From Dillenia suffruticosa (Eukaryota > Streptophyta > Magnoliopsida > Dilleniales > Dilleniaceae): 64,000 bases of DNA. This document shows positions 33,865-44,580 of this stretch, piece by piece. The notes under the pieces were generated by a model. The model was not told the DNA's origin, made no database searches, and saw nothing but the letters and a program-made list of their open reading frames with translations. The stretch lies in assembly GCA_033439265.1 (NCBI GenBank), contig JAVTVX010000020.1, positions 18,866,001-18,930,000 on the forward strand, read 5' to 3'. The position numbers and the translations under genes are program-made. Every line of letters starts with the position of its first letter. Position 1 is the stretch's first letter.

Positions 33865-34440
33865 CGGAGGTTATCCTTCTCTATTGTGATGGTTTGCCTT
33901 TGCTTTCGGTTTAGAGGTTTGTCTCTCTGAGTGGGGGGAATGGAGACGTTCAGCTCCGACCTTTTTTCGATTCTTTATGCGATCCGCTTTTCTATGTTGC
34001 TGATGATGCGTGGTCGGGTTTACTGTTGCTATTTTCCTTTTGTGTTCATGGTTTGTGTTTATTTTCCCTGTTTTGGGATGTTTGATCCCCTGTTTTGGAA
34101 TGTTTGGTTTATTTTGATTGGGTTTTGTTTAGCTACTTCTTGTAGGTGTCTCGGCAGGGAGGGTACGTTGTTGCTTATGGGGTGTTTGCAGAGCTACTGG
34201 ACGTCTAGAGTGACAGACCGCGCATGGATTTGGTGCAAGGCTGCCAAGGTGCAGGCTTGTTTCTGCAGCCATTGTGCAGGTGTTGGGCGGACTATAAATG
34301 GAGAACCGCATGGACCCGGAGGAGTGGAGAGCTGCACACGTGTTGATTCTACGGGGATTGTTCTGATGGCTGGTTCAATTGCATTGATTAGCTGTGCTTT
34401 TCGCGTGGGCTAGGGAACATTGGGATTCGATCGATGTAAG
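33865..34440. other. Non-coding part of the Helitron block
   Basis: G/T-rich sequence with short open frames but no motif I recognise. The word CCCTGTTTTGG from the 152-bp repeat recurs at about 34068-34095, so older copies of that repeat extend into it. Confidence 0.4.
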
Positions 34441-34570
34441 TTAACCAGCTATCAGAAGCAATCCTCATAGAATCAACAAGTTTGTACCTCTGCACTTCAC
34501 CGGCTGCGTGGGTGGTTCTCCAGGGCGTTGTCGTATCCGGGATCTTGCAGTATTGCCTGCTCCTGTAGTT
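34441..34570 (-). pseudogene. Unrecognised coding-like fragment
   Basis: The minus strand reads KIPDTTTPWRTTHAAGEVQ, then YKLVDSMRIASDSWLTYID. Its amino-acid composition looks protein-like rather than repeat-like, in a region otherwise made of repeats. I do not recognise the family. It may be a captured host exon. Confidence 0.3.
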
Positions 34571-34859
34571 GCTTTTTGTGTTAAAATTTAGTATTGTGTC
34601 CTGGTTTAAGAGATGTGGTCTTACCGTTGTTAGTTTTCGGGTATTTTGTGTGCTAAAAAATTGTGGCCAAAACATTGTCTGGCGGAAGAATTCTTCAATG
34701 AAGGCAAGAAATGAAAACGACAAATCTTATGCTCTGAGAATCTTTATTGGTTTATTTCTTCCGAAGGAACTGTACGATTTGCCTAGAGTATTTGGCGTTC
34801 GTCGACAGAGTGATAGAAGCATGGCGCTGTACAGATATCAGTTTTTCTTGTGTAACAGG

Positions 34860-36170
34860 AGTGTGTGGTTTTGCTGTGCAGCTGAGCATGCTGAGCAGAA
34901 CTACGTTGTTGTGCGCAGAATGGAAACATATGGCTTGGTGCATAGCAGAATTGTGGTTCCGCTATGCGGCAGAACTATGTGGTTCTGCGAGGCTGCTGAA
35001 CTAACCTTGTGAAGGAGAACAAGACGGTTCTGCTGCGTGCCCGAACTTTTCCGTCTTGCTCTGTGGTGACGGTAAAACTGTTTTTCCCCCGAGGTCCCGG
35101 GACAGGAATATTAATGTGAAAAAAATGGAAGTTTGGCGTGAGAGAATTCATGGGAGAAAGGAACTGAAGATATATTTAAAAAAAAAGGCAACAATTGGTT
35201 AAAAAATCTTACATCTTTTGTGTTGTGGTCGAATTTGCTGCGAAGATATTAATGTTCACAGGATTAGATATTTGATAGGCAAGAAAATCCACAAAGGAGA
35301 GGAATTTAAGCTAAGAAACAAATAATTGCAAGGTTATTTAAAGATCCAACAAAATAAACTGCTCTGATGTTGTGTTCGGATTTAAAGAAGGATGTAATTT
35401 TACGATTGTTGTTATCGATGGGTTGATTGCTCCTGGCGTTCTGCTACATGGTGGAACGAACTGTTCTGCTGTGTGGCAGGGCCTATGCAGCGAACGGTGT
35501 GGTTCTGCTACGTAGGATGGTATTAAAAATGCAACGAAGATAATAATCTTGTAAGGATTTGATATTTAATTAGCGAGGGATTTCATGAAGGATCAAAAGT
35601 AAAAATATAAAAAACGATTGCGTAAATTCAAAAATTATTTACAAAAGAGGACTGCGTGCTTCTGCGGTGTGGAACTACGGGGTTCTGCTAGATGGCATAA
35701 CCTACTGTTCTGTGCTATAGTAGAACAAGACGTTTCTGTCATATAGCGGAACATTCCGAGCAGAACCATGAGGTTGTGCTGCGTGCATGGCAGAACTTTG
35801 TGGTTCTGCAGTTCGGCAGGATGACGTGGTTCTGTGACGTAGCAGAACTAACTTTCCCAGGAAGAACGATGTGGCCCTGCTGCATAGCAGGACTCGGAAG
35901 GAGGACGGCATTGTTCTCCTGTCCAGCAGAACCATGTGGTGGGGATTGCATACTGTAGCTTTGCAAAGCTACGTTGCGCTGCGTATCATCAGGTTCTGCA
36001 ATATGGCAGAACTCGGTGGTTCTGCTATGCGGTGTATGGCGTTGTTCTGTGATGTAACTGAACTGACCTTCCCAGGAAGAACGATGTGGCCCTGCTGCAT
36101 AGCATGACTCGGAAAGAGGACGACGTTCTTCCCCTGCCTAGCAGAACCGTGTGGTAAGTTCATGAGTTTC
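34860..36170. repeat. Palindromic GTTCTGC/GCAGAAC array, cluster 1
   Basis: The plus strand repeats (G)GTTCTGC followed 4-14 bases later by GCAGAAC. A perfect example is GTTCTGCAATATGGCAGAAC at 35993-36012. Units are about 25-35 bp and degenerate. An internal duplication with a 215-bp offset (ACTTTCCCAG at 35851, ACCTTCCCAG at 36066) shows segmental growth. Spacer segments with GATATTTGATAGGCAAG (35265) and GATATTTAATTAGCGAG (35560) recur in the clusters near 43 and 44 kb. Confidence 0.85.
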
Positions 36171-36189
36171 TGCCGTGTGGCTGATTCTT

Positions 36190-36335
36190 GGTTTTTTTTA
36201 AATCCTTTTGGCCCACTTTTTTTGCTCGTCTTGATCCTTCGTTGTTCGATGAACAAAGCATCTTGATGGCCAAAGGAAGCAGGCTTCATTATCAAAGTAC
36301 CGGCCTTCACTGACAGACGGTCGATTGGAAAAAAT
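36190..36335 (-). pseudogene. Possible captured exon within the palindrome array
   Basis: The minus strand reads AGTLIMKPASFGHQDALFI, then EQRRIKTSKKSGPKGFKK, with an acceptor-like GACCGTCTGTCAG just upstream (plus 36310-36325). It has clean protein-like composition and interrupts the palindrome array. I do not recognise the family. A host exon caught by a Helitron is the likeliest reading. Confidence 0.4.
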
Positions 36336-36349
36336 GGGGCGGGATTTTC

Positions 36350-37095
36350 ATTGTGATGAACGCATGGTTCTGCGCATGGCAGAATTATATGATTCTGCTC
36401 TGCAGAACGACGTGTTGTACGCATGGCAGGATTGTTTGCCTCTGGATCGCAGGATTGCATGGTGTAGGACTAGATGATTCTGCTATGCAAAACGACCTTG
36501 TTCTGCACATAACAGGACACCGTGATTCAGTCAACGTGGTTCTGCACGTATCAGGGCTTTATACTTATGCATGGCACCTTGTTATCCAGGTTCGCCGATT
36601 TTTTTTTCTTTTGTTTTGTTTTTTAAAATTAGATTGTCAATTTGTAACATACAAGGTGAAAATATTAAATGATGAGTCAACACAGGATTTTGGTAACAAC
36701 CGAATCACGTGGTTCCGCTCAATGCAGAACTAGATGGTTGGCCTCGCAGTGCCGTGTGGTTCTGTGCAATGGCTGCTCTGGATGACTCAGGGTAGTTCTG
36801 CTTTGAACATGAAGAACTACGTGGTTGCTACCGCACAACCACCGTGGTTGGCCGTGCAGATCCGTGTTGTTCTGTGCAAGGGCGGTTCTGCATGATTCCA
36901 TGTAGTTCTGCACTGCACAGAACCGCCTCGTTCTCCACAATTTAGAATCGCATGGCTGGCAGCGCGCGATCGCGTGGTTCTACGCTGCACAGGTCTATGT
37001 GGTTCTGCCCAGTACAGACCTATATGGTCCTTCTCTTCAGAGGACACCGTGGGTCTGCGCGTTGCAGACCTACGTTTTTCTGCGCAACCCACGAC
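36350..37095. repeat. Palindromic GTTCTGC/GCAGAAC array, cluster 2
   Basis: Same motif as cluster 1 (GGTTCTGCGCATGGCAGAAT at 36365-36384, GGTTCTGTGCAATGGC, GTTCTGCACTGCACAGAAC at 36904-36922), interrupted by a T-rich, AT-rich insert at 36600-36690. Confidence 0.82.
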
Positions 37096-37668
37096 TGTAT
37101 CCATCTAATTATAGAATTTATGGTGTTATGATATTATGTGATATCAAAAGATTTTTTTTATTTTTTGTTTCTTTTGATCGTTTTTTCTATTTTTAAATTA
37201 GAAACATTTTTTCCTTTTACAAATATTCCATTTGAATTGTGTTTGGATACGATATATATATATTGCGTTTCTGTTTTTTTTTATAACTCTTTTGTTTTTT
37301 TACATTAAATATCCTGAATTAAAATGAAAAAGATATGTGCGCGATATGTCCGAAAATTATTAGAAGTCGTTTAGAAGTGCTTTAGGAATATCCTGTTGTG
37401 AAAAATTCTTTGGTTGTACACTACATAACTGTACTTTTCCTTCTGTTGTCATGTGCAGGGCTTGTTATCTTGTGCTGCATAGGTAAACTTCTATTTTGAT
37501 GTATACAACTAAATATTGAGATGCATAAGCGATCTTCCACACAGCTACCTGTCCCTGGATACATAGCCTCCGAAAAGACATATGGGTTAATTATGTGGGA
37601 TGTTACTGATTATCTGAGATTTCCGGGATCGTATTCTGACATTCAAAATCTATGTGCTGGTGCTTGCA
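37096..37668. other. Non-coding spacer in the Helitron block
   Basis: T-rich sequence with a TA run near 37253-37262. No gene seen. Confidence 0.5.
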
Positions 37669-38600
37669 GTTAATTATGTGGGAGTGGTTACTATCAGGGA
37701 GTGGTTGGGGGGGCGTGTATCTCGCCTGTTTTGGAATGATTGGTTATTGTAACGTAAAAAGTGATCTAAAATGTTCCTGTATTGTTTGACTGTGTTCTGT
37801 CATCTCATCCTGAACGCGCAATGATTCCGTCACTTGTTCTTTCACAGAAGAAATGTGGATGTTATTGACAATGATATGGTGTCCCTGTTGTGGCCTCTTG
37901 TCTTGAACGTAGATTTGTTGCAACCTTTCTTCTTCTGAACACCCGATGGAGACCGTCTATTGAAGACACCAATTCCCCTTCTCTGTTAACTAAAAAAAAA
38001 AAACAAATAAATGATGTTGTCGATGTTTTGTGTTTCTGTTGTCACCTCTTGTGTGGAAAACGCATGTGTCCTAACCTTTTGTCTTGAACTCGTGATGCAG
38101 CGCTGGACACGTGAAAGTTTCCGACATGAGATTCTACCATTCGACGTTTCTGTAGCAGTGGTTGCAGTTAATTATGTAGGAGTGCTCACTATCAGAGAGT
38201 GGTTGGGTAGTCGTGTGTCTCACGTGTATTAGAATACTTGATTGTACTAACATAAATAGTGATATAAATGTTCCTGTATTGTTTGTGTGTGCTCTATCGC
38301 GTCGTCCTGAATGCGCAATGGTTCAGTGTCTTGTTCTTTCATTCACAGCAGAAATCTGGATGTTACTGACAATAATATGGTGTGTCTGTTGTGGCCTCTT
38401 ATTCTAAACACAAATATGTTGCAACCTTTTTTCTTGTGAACACGCAATAGAGACTAGGTGTTCCGGACACAGATACGTCTTCTCTGTTAAATTAAAAAAA
38501 AAATGATGTTGGAGGTATATGGTGTCTTTGTTGTCACCTCTTGTCCTGAACACGCACGTGTTACAACCTTTGATCCTGAACACGTAATTCCGTGTCACAA
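37669..38600 (+). repeat. Two tandem ~498-bp repeats
   Basis: GTTAATTATGTGGGAGTGG at 37669 recurs as GTTAATTATGTAGGAGTGC at 38167, 498 bp on. The following text stays parallel: CACTATCAGAGAGTGGTTG, ATGTTCCTGTATTGTTTG, GATGTTA(T/C)TGACAAT, TGTTGTGGCCTCTT, GTTGCAACCTTT. A shorter related segment lies upstream of the Rep/helicase gene (about 44650-44930). Confidence 0.82.
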
Positions 38601-39428
38601 AAATAGGTCCCTCTTCTCTTCTCTGTTATTAAATAAAAATAATACATAAGAAAAAATTATAAATAAAAATTTAACTAAATAAGAAAATGAAACAAGTATT
38701 CCTTATTATATTTCTTTTGCCCAGAAATTTTATTTTTTAGGCGAATTGAGGTGATGGGAGTTATTTGATTGTTATGATTGCGATGCATGAAGCCCACGTT
38801 TTCCCTTTCGTACGAACGTGATATTGTTGGTGTATATCTATGTGGATCGATTTCTTCTTTCTCACGAGGATTTGTAGACGTTCTCTTCTCTTTCAACCAG
38901 GTTCTTGTTTTTCCCTTGTTTATCTCTACCACAATGGTTTTTTTTTTTTTTTGCGTTTATAATAATTCGGCTAATTAATTTGCTTTGTTTCCTTGATCCA
39001 TTTCTACTCTTTGTGCTTTCTACTGGCCGTTCTCTTTTCTCTTCTCTCGTTATGTCTGTGAGATCCCAATTCTTGTATGCCTGTATGCTTGGGATTTACA
39101 ATAACTTATATTGCTGTGACCCTCTAACGTTAACTTTGTGACAATGGAATTGGTCTGGGACTCCAAACAAATTGTTTGGAGAATTTTTTTGGGAAGCATC
39201 TTAACTGTTGTGCTATTTCTCATTTGTTCATGTAACGTTTTATAATCTAAGCTCGGGCGGTTAAACAAAAAATATTGTTTTTAATTATAATGTTCGGTCT
39301 CCATAAATTGTCGCGTTTTCTTCGTTCGTTCAGGTATATATGTTCATGATTCCCATCTTATTTGGCACTTTTTTCCAGGATCTTTTTTTCATGCCTTCTT
39401 TTATTGCTGTTGCTTTTTTTTTAAAAGG
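38601..39428 (+). other. 5' flank of the RPA1-like gene
   Basis: AT-rich then T/C-rich sequence leading to the RPA1-like start. Parts (GAGGTGATGGGAGTTATTTGA ... TTGTTATGATTGCGATGCAT, 38748-38787) resemble 45048-45096 upstream of the Rep/helicase gene. It probably includes promoter and leader. No TATA box was assigned. Confidence 0.45.
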
Positions 39429-42230
39429 ATGGCCGATTATTTTCTTATAAAAGATATCACTCCTAATACGCAAAACTGGACCTGTAAGATCACGGTCCAA
39501 GAAAAGCAACATGTTACAACATCAATTAATACCCCAACGAAAAAGCAGAAATACATCTTCGTGGATTCAGAGGTATGGATTTTTATCTTAAGATCTATTT
39601 GAAATTCAAAACTTATCATATATGTTTCTAACTTTTGTTTGCATGACTATGGATCTCCATTGTATTATTTTTTGGGAAGCAAGAGCTTATTCCGCATTTT
39701 TACAACTTAATTATAATTTTTGGCATGCAGCGTTTTGAATATCATGGTTATAAAAAAAAAATTTAGCTCGAAAATAATATAAGGATGTATAACCTCGTGC
39801 TTATCTCTCTTTTGGCATAGGGAACTCAAGTAGAAGGAATAATGTTTAACGCAGACATCCCTAGAATGAGCCCCATGTTGCAGATCTACAAAACTTATCT
39901 TGTATCAAATGCCGCCGTAAGACCGATTCCTCCAAAGTTTCAGAACTCCAATATCAAGACTCAATGGGTGATTTCTACGAGAACACTTGTAGAGGAATTA
40001 AAGAACGAAGATGATGTAATGGCTGTAAGATTTAATTATGCATGATTTACAGATTTGGCACAGTATATGGATCGGAGGGACAAATCTGTAGGTATGTTTA
40101 CTTTTGGATCCATCTTGCTTTTTCCTACGCATTTATTTTCCCGGATTATATATGTTTTGCTTTTTACTTGGATGTTTATTTTTTTTGCCTCTTTTCTGGG
40201 TTACTTTTTCATCCAGATATTTTGGCCATTGTCATTTCTGCGTTGGATCCAACAAACATCACTAGGCAAGAAACGAATTCTGTTGTTCAAAAATTTGTGA
40301 TTGTGAATGAAGAGTAAGGCCCATTAGGCTTTCCCATCTGTAACAAAATAATGATGCATTCCTAACCGATATCTCTTTTCAAAAAAACAGTTTTCAAAGC
40401 CTTAAGTTATCTTTTTGGGATGACTTCGTCCACAATGAAGGACAACAGATCTTGCAGAACCTCCGTACATATCCTGTTATTGTTGGGAGAAGAATCAAAG
40501 TAAATTATTACAACGGTATTAACAACAAATCCATCCTCGCTTTATCTTTTCATTTCTTTTTTTCTATACCCGCAGATTTTATCTGTTTGATTTCTTTTTA
40601 CAAGGTGTGGCACTGTCTACTTGGTTTAACTCAGCTATCCTTGTTGATCCTCCAATTCAAGAAGTGCGACAGCTAAAAACTGGTAATTGTTATGAATATA
40701 AACTATGCAATAATTGTGAATTTTTTTTTTAAAGTTATTTGGATTTTAATCTATATAGCTATTAGATATTATATATTACTGAATTATTCCTTTTTTAGGG
40801 CTCTGAGAAATGATGGATTGCTTTAGGATATAATTCGGCATAAAAAGTACGATTACTACAACCCTGATATCTCTTTCACAGCAACTGAAAAAATAACCAG
40901 CATATATAACCTAACAGCAGCACAAAGGGTAAGCCATTTCCTCCAACAAAAAAAAAACAAAAGGATTTTCCGTATAAATGCTTCTTCGTACCCATCGGAT
41001 TTTGGTTATGTCTTCTATGAAGCAATTTCAGACAGCATGGGTAAAGGTGCAGCTCTCCTTTGAACACATTTTTCAAAAATATTGGTACATGGCCTGTAAC
41101 AATTGTTTCCGCTCCACCTCAGCTTCACTTGATGTTGATTTCTTGTGCAATTCGTGCAACCAAAGAGGAACGGCCAAACCAAGGTATCTTTTGATACCAT
41201 TTAATCAGATTTATATTATGGTTTGTGTTGTCCCGAATTGTTAGTCGGGACTTTTCCAGCCATATTGCAATGGCTCTGCTTCATTGTCTAATCTTCTTCC
41301 TGTATGTTTAATACTTTGTGCTTTATAGATGTCGCTTTAATGTTGATTTACAAGATGACACTGGCAAGATAACTGCATCTATATTTGGAGAGTTAGCTGA
41401 GAAATTACTGAGCTTCACAGCCATTCAAGCAATGGAACATTTTACCAAGGTTCTATTTATGTGGTTTGTGCATGATTTGTTTCAGATATTAGTTTACTCA
41501 GACTCTTTCTTCTTCACCTGACCACTAAATGTGTATCATATGCGTTCCCTTTCAAATTTGCTATACTAATCTTTTTTCCCGTATTTTTACAAGAACATTG
41601 AACTCCTGCTCAATGATGTCCACCAAGCGCTCAAAGAAAAAACATTTGTTGCGCACATCAGAGCTGTTCGCTCCGAATCAATGGATATAAAACAGCGGTT
41701 CACAGTTATATATTATTGTGATGCGTCTGAATAAAACCCTGATGGTCTATTCCTTTCTCGATAATCAACCGTTGGCCCTTCTTCTTCATCTTTGGTTACT
41801 TTAACTAGATCTTTGGTTACTTTAACAGGATTTGAATCAGGTGGTGCGCCCTCCCTTTCTGAACAATCTACCGTTGGCCTTTCTCCTTCCTCTTTCGTTG
41901 CTTTAAGTGGATCTGAACCATGTACGCCCTCCCTTTCTGAACAATCTACCGTTGGCCCTTCTTCTTCGTCTTTGGTTACTTTAAGTGGATGCCAACCAGG
42001 TGCGCCTTCTGTATTTTTTTCCAGTCTTGTGATTCTTCCTTGTTATTGTTTTTACAATGTGATAACTTCACCGTTCTGCTTTGCTGATTTCAAAAACGAC
42101 GGCTTCTTCGTCCAGAGCCAAAGCTTCACTGCTTTGTAAGTTTGAAGATATGGAACATAATACCCTAGAAAGCGGGGAACTTCCCGAACCCATACATGTA
42201 AACCTTCCTAAGAAAAAAAAACTGATCTGA
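39429..42230 (+). pseudogene. RPA1-like (replication protein A 70-kDa subunit-like) gene of the Helitron, disabled
   Basis: RPA1 proteins bind single-stranded DNA. Plant Helitrons often carry such a gene, presumed to help rolling-circle replication. Exon 1 starts at ATG 39429 (MADYFLIKDITPNTQNWTCK). Later exons with GT-AG borders give GTQVEGIMFNADI, LAIVISALDPTNITRQ, LSFWDDFVHNEGQQIL, LSTWFNSAILVDPPIQE and the OB-fold C zinc finger WYMACNNCFRS ... FLCNSCNQRG (CxxC ... CxxC), then DDTGKITASIFGELAEKLL. This is the DBD-A/B/C order of RPA1. The C-terminus is Ser-rich with 78-bp repeats and ends PKKKKLI-stop at 42230, a basic NLS-like tail. In-frame stops at 40043 (TGA), 40824 (TAG), 41732 and about 41761 (TAA), and a lost splice acceptor before the last exon, show it is dead. 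Confidence 0.88.
41749..42002 (+). repeat. In-frame ~78-bp repeats in the RPA1-like C-terminus
   Basis: CTCCCTTTCTGAACAATCT occurs at 41851 and 41929, and a mutated first copy lies at about 41749. The encoded unit is PSLSEQSTVGPSSSSLVTL plus a Ser/Gly/Glu/Pro spacer. The 78-bp period is 26 codons, so repeat number can change without a frameshift. Confidence 0.82.
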
Positions 42231-42879
42231 ACTGAGCGTGATAAGATGCTTTTGTTGTGGTGGTACGTGGAGAACCACCAAATCAACTTTGTTTTTGTAT
42301 TTTTGTTGTGTCCATACAACCATGCCACTGCTTATGTTCATATTAAAAACAATCTTTTTTTGGTTTCTCAAGGCTGTGTCGACAGATGTTATACTTATCA
42401 GTGAACACTTGTGTTTGTTATTTACATAAATATGTTTTCTCGTGGTTAATATTGTGACGTCACTTAATTTGATCGCCCGTTTTTGAAAAGAGGATGTTTT
42501 CAAGCGGAAAAAATAAATAAATAGATTAAAGTTTTCCAACGTAAATTAAAACATAAAGAACTAATCCGCTATTGCCTTGACCCATTGTCACCAATGATGA
42601 TATTTATTTTTTATGCCGCCACAAGAATATTGATATTGGGAGATTTCGATGTTTAATAAGCAAGAAACTTCTTAAAAGAAAGAAAAAAAAATATAAATAG
42701 ATGTTTGGAAGCTTATCAAAAACAACTGCCAGAAATATACAAGTGTAATCTTCTGTTCGCTTTTCAAGAATACGATTTTTACATTATTAATATTGATTGG
42801 TTGATTGCTTATGATGCGGATTCCCTGTTTGCCTGAATAGTTTAGCCTCTTTCCATGAAGGCATATCACTGCCACATGG
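42231..42879. other. Spacer after the RPA1-like gene
   Basis: No gene. It includes GATGTTTAATAAGCAAGAAAC (42648), one of the recurring spacer segments that precede the palindrome clusters, and TTAATATTGATTGGTTGATTG (about 42786), which recurs near 43757. Confidence 0.5.
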
Positions 42880-43560
42880 CAAAAATATCGGGTCCTGCTA
42901 TGTAACAAAAGTAATGGTTCTGTCGTATCACAGAACTTACGTTCTCCGACATGGCATAACAAAGCGGTTCTACCATCTGGAAGGACTTGGTGGACCTGGT
43001 TTCTGGTCGAAGTAAATATAAATTATTTGGTGCTAACAATACTACAAGAATAATGATATTGTGAACATTGTATATTTGATAAGCAACGAATTTCATGAAA
43101 GAATCAAAGTAATGATATAAAAAAAAAAAACAAATCTGGAAGATTATTAAAAAGAGGCGAAAAACTTGATTCTGCTACTTATTAGAACCGTTCGTTCTGC
43201 TGGATACCAGATCAATAGAATCCTGCTTTATAACAGAACCTTCGGAACAGAACCGCGTGGTTTTACTACGCTGCGGAACCGCATGGCCGTTCTATTTAGC
43301 AGAACTACGCCGCAGAACCTGACATCGTGCCACGTAGCAGAGCCATGTGGTTCTGCTGCAATGCACACCTCACGGTTCTGCTCCGTCGCAGAACTCACCG
43401 TTCTGCTGCCTCACAGAACCGTAACAAACCCGGCGTTCTGTTAGGTGGCAGAACTGGAAAGCTCTCCTGGATAACGGATTTTTCCAAGTAGAACAGTATG
43501 GTTCTGGTCCATGCGAGAACTGTCCGGTGGAACTAAAAAAATTTCCTTTTAAATCACGCT
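42880..43560. repeat. Palindromic GTTCTGC/GCAGAAC array, cluster 3
   Basis: Dense GTTCTG(C/T) ... (G/C)AGAAC units, for example GGTTCTGCTCCGTCGCAGAAC near 43375-43395 and TTCTGCTGCCTCACAGAAC near 43401-43419. It forms the first copy of a 740-bp duplication. Confidence 0.83.
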
Positions 43561-44340
43561 TCGGGAACATCCATGTTGAAACAACGCGACTGAAAAAAAA
43601 TTAAATTTTGACATAATTAGTTTCTAGAAAATTATTATGATCAGATGTTACGGTTAAACAGAGCAAATTACAAACTATGGGTTAGATTATAAAAATGTTG
43701 TCAATTCAAAAAATTATTTAAACACATTGAACAACTAAAAAAAAAATTATCATTCTTAATATTGATTAGTTTATTGCTTCTGATCCAAACTATATCCGTT
43801 GGATATTCAGCAATCACCCACCGATCCGTGCAAGTGCCTCGTCACAAAAATGTGAGTTTCTACTATGTAGCAGGGCATCGTAGTTGTACTATGTACGAAA
43901 ACTATATCATTCTGCTGACTATTAGAACCGTCCGTTCTCCTGGATACCGGAGCCAGGGAATCCTACTATATGGCAGAACCACGCGGATTTACTCCTATCC
44001 AGAAGCACATGGTTCTGCTATTTAGCATGACTACGGCTCGGAACCATGAGGCCCTCCCGCGTTACAGAACCCTGTAGTTCTGCTACGATTCAGAACTCGT
44101 GATTCTGCTGCGTAGCAGAACCATAATAGAACCAGACGTTTTTTTAAGTATTAGAACTCCGAAGCTATCTTGCATAAAGGATTTTCCCGGGTAGGACAAT
44201 CTGGTTCTGGTACATACCAGAACTGTGTGGTAGATCTAAAAAATATTGTTTTAAATCACACTCGAGGAACATTCACGTTGAAACAATTAGATATTTAATA
44301 AGTAAGAGATTTCAAAAAAGAAAGAAATTAAAGATATATA
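43141..44340 (+). repeat. Two tandem ~740-bp repeats containing the palindrome arrays
   Basis: ATTAGAACCGT is at 43181 and again at 43921. The following text (CGTTCTGCTGGATACCAGA / CGTTCTCCTGGATACCGGA, then GGTTCTGGT(C/A)CAT) and the right parts (TTTTAAATCAC(G/A)C, GGAACAT(C/T)CA(T/C)GTTGAAACAA) correspond with an offset of about 740 bp. Confidence 0.78.
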
Positions 44341-44580
44341 AAAAAAATCAAGGTTTTGTTAAATCAAAACTTATAACTTTAATATTGTGATTTCATTTGC
44401 TGCAAGACTATTTATATTGGAACAAAATTGTTCTGCTATCTACCGGAACTCCATGCTTCTCGCCAAACTATCTATTCTTCTGTTTAGCAAAACTATATAT
44501 TGTCCCGTGTACCGCAAGCTCGGCACGAAAACGGTGTACCTCTGTTAAGTTGCATAACTAGATGGTTCTGCTTAGCACGG
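43840..44580. repeat. Palindromic GTTCTGC/GCAGAAC array, cluster 4
   Basis: Second copy of the 740-bp unit. It holds the perfect hairpin TTCTGCTGCGTAGCAGAA at 44103-44120 and many degenerate units. A further set near 44420-44580 follows after a spacer with GATATTTAATAAGTAAGAG (44291). Confidence 0.82.

Noticed and set aside
34860-37104. Many 60-165-residue open frames on both strands rich in His/Cys/Trp/Arg (for example at 35702-35966, 35969-36460, 36719-37104)
   Set aside because: They are translations of the GTTCTGC/GCAGAAC repeat array, repetitive in all frames, and not genes.
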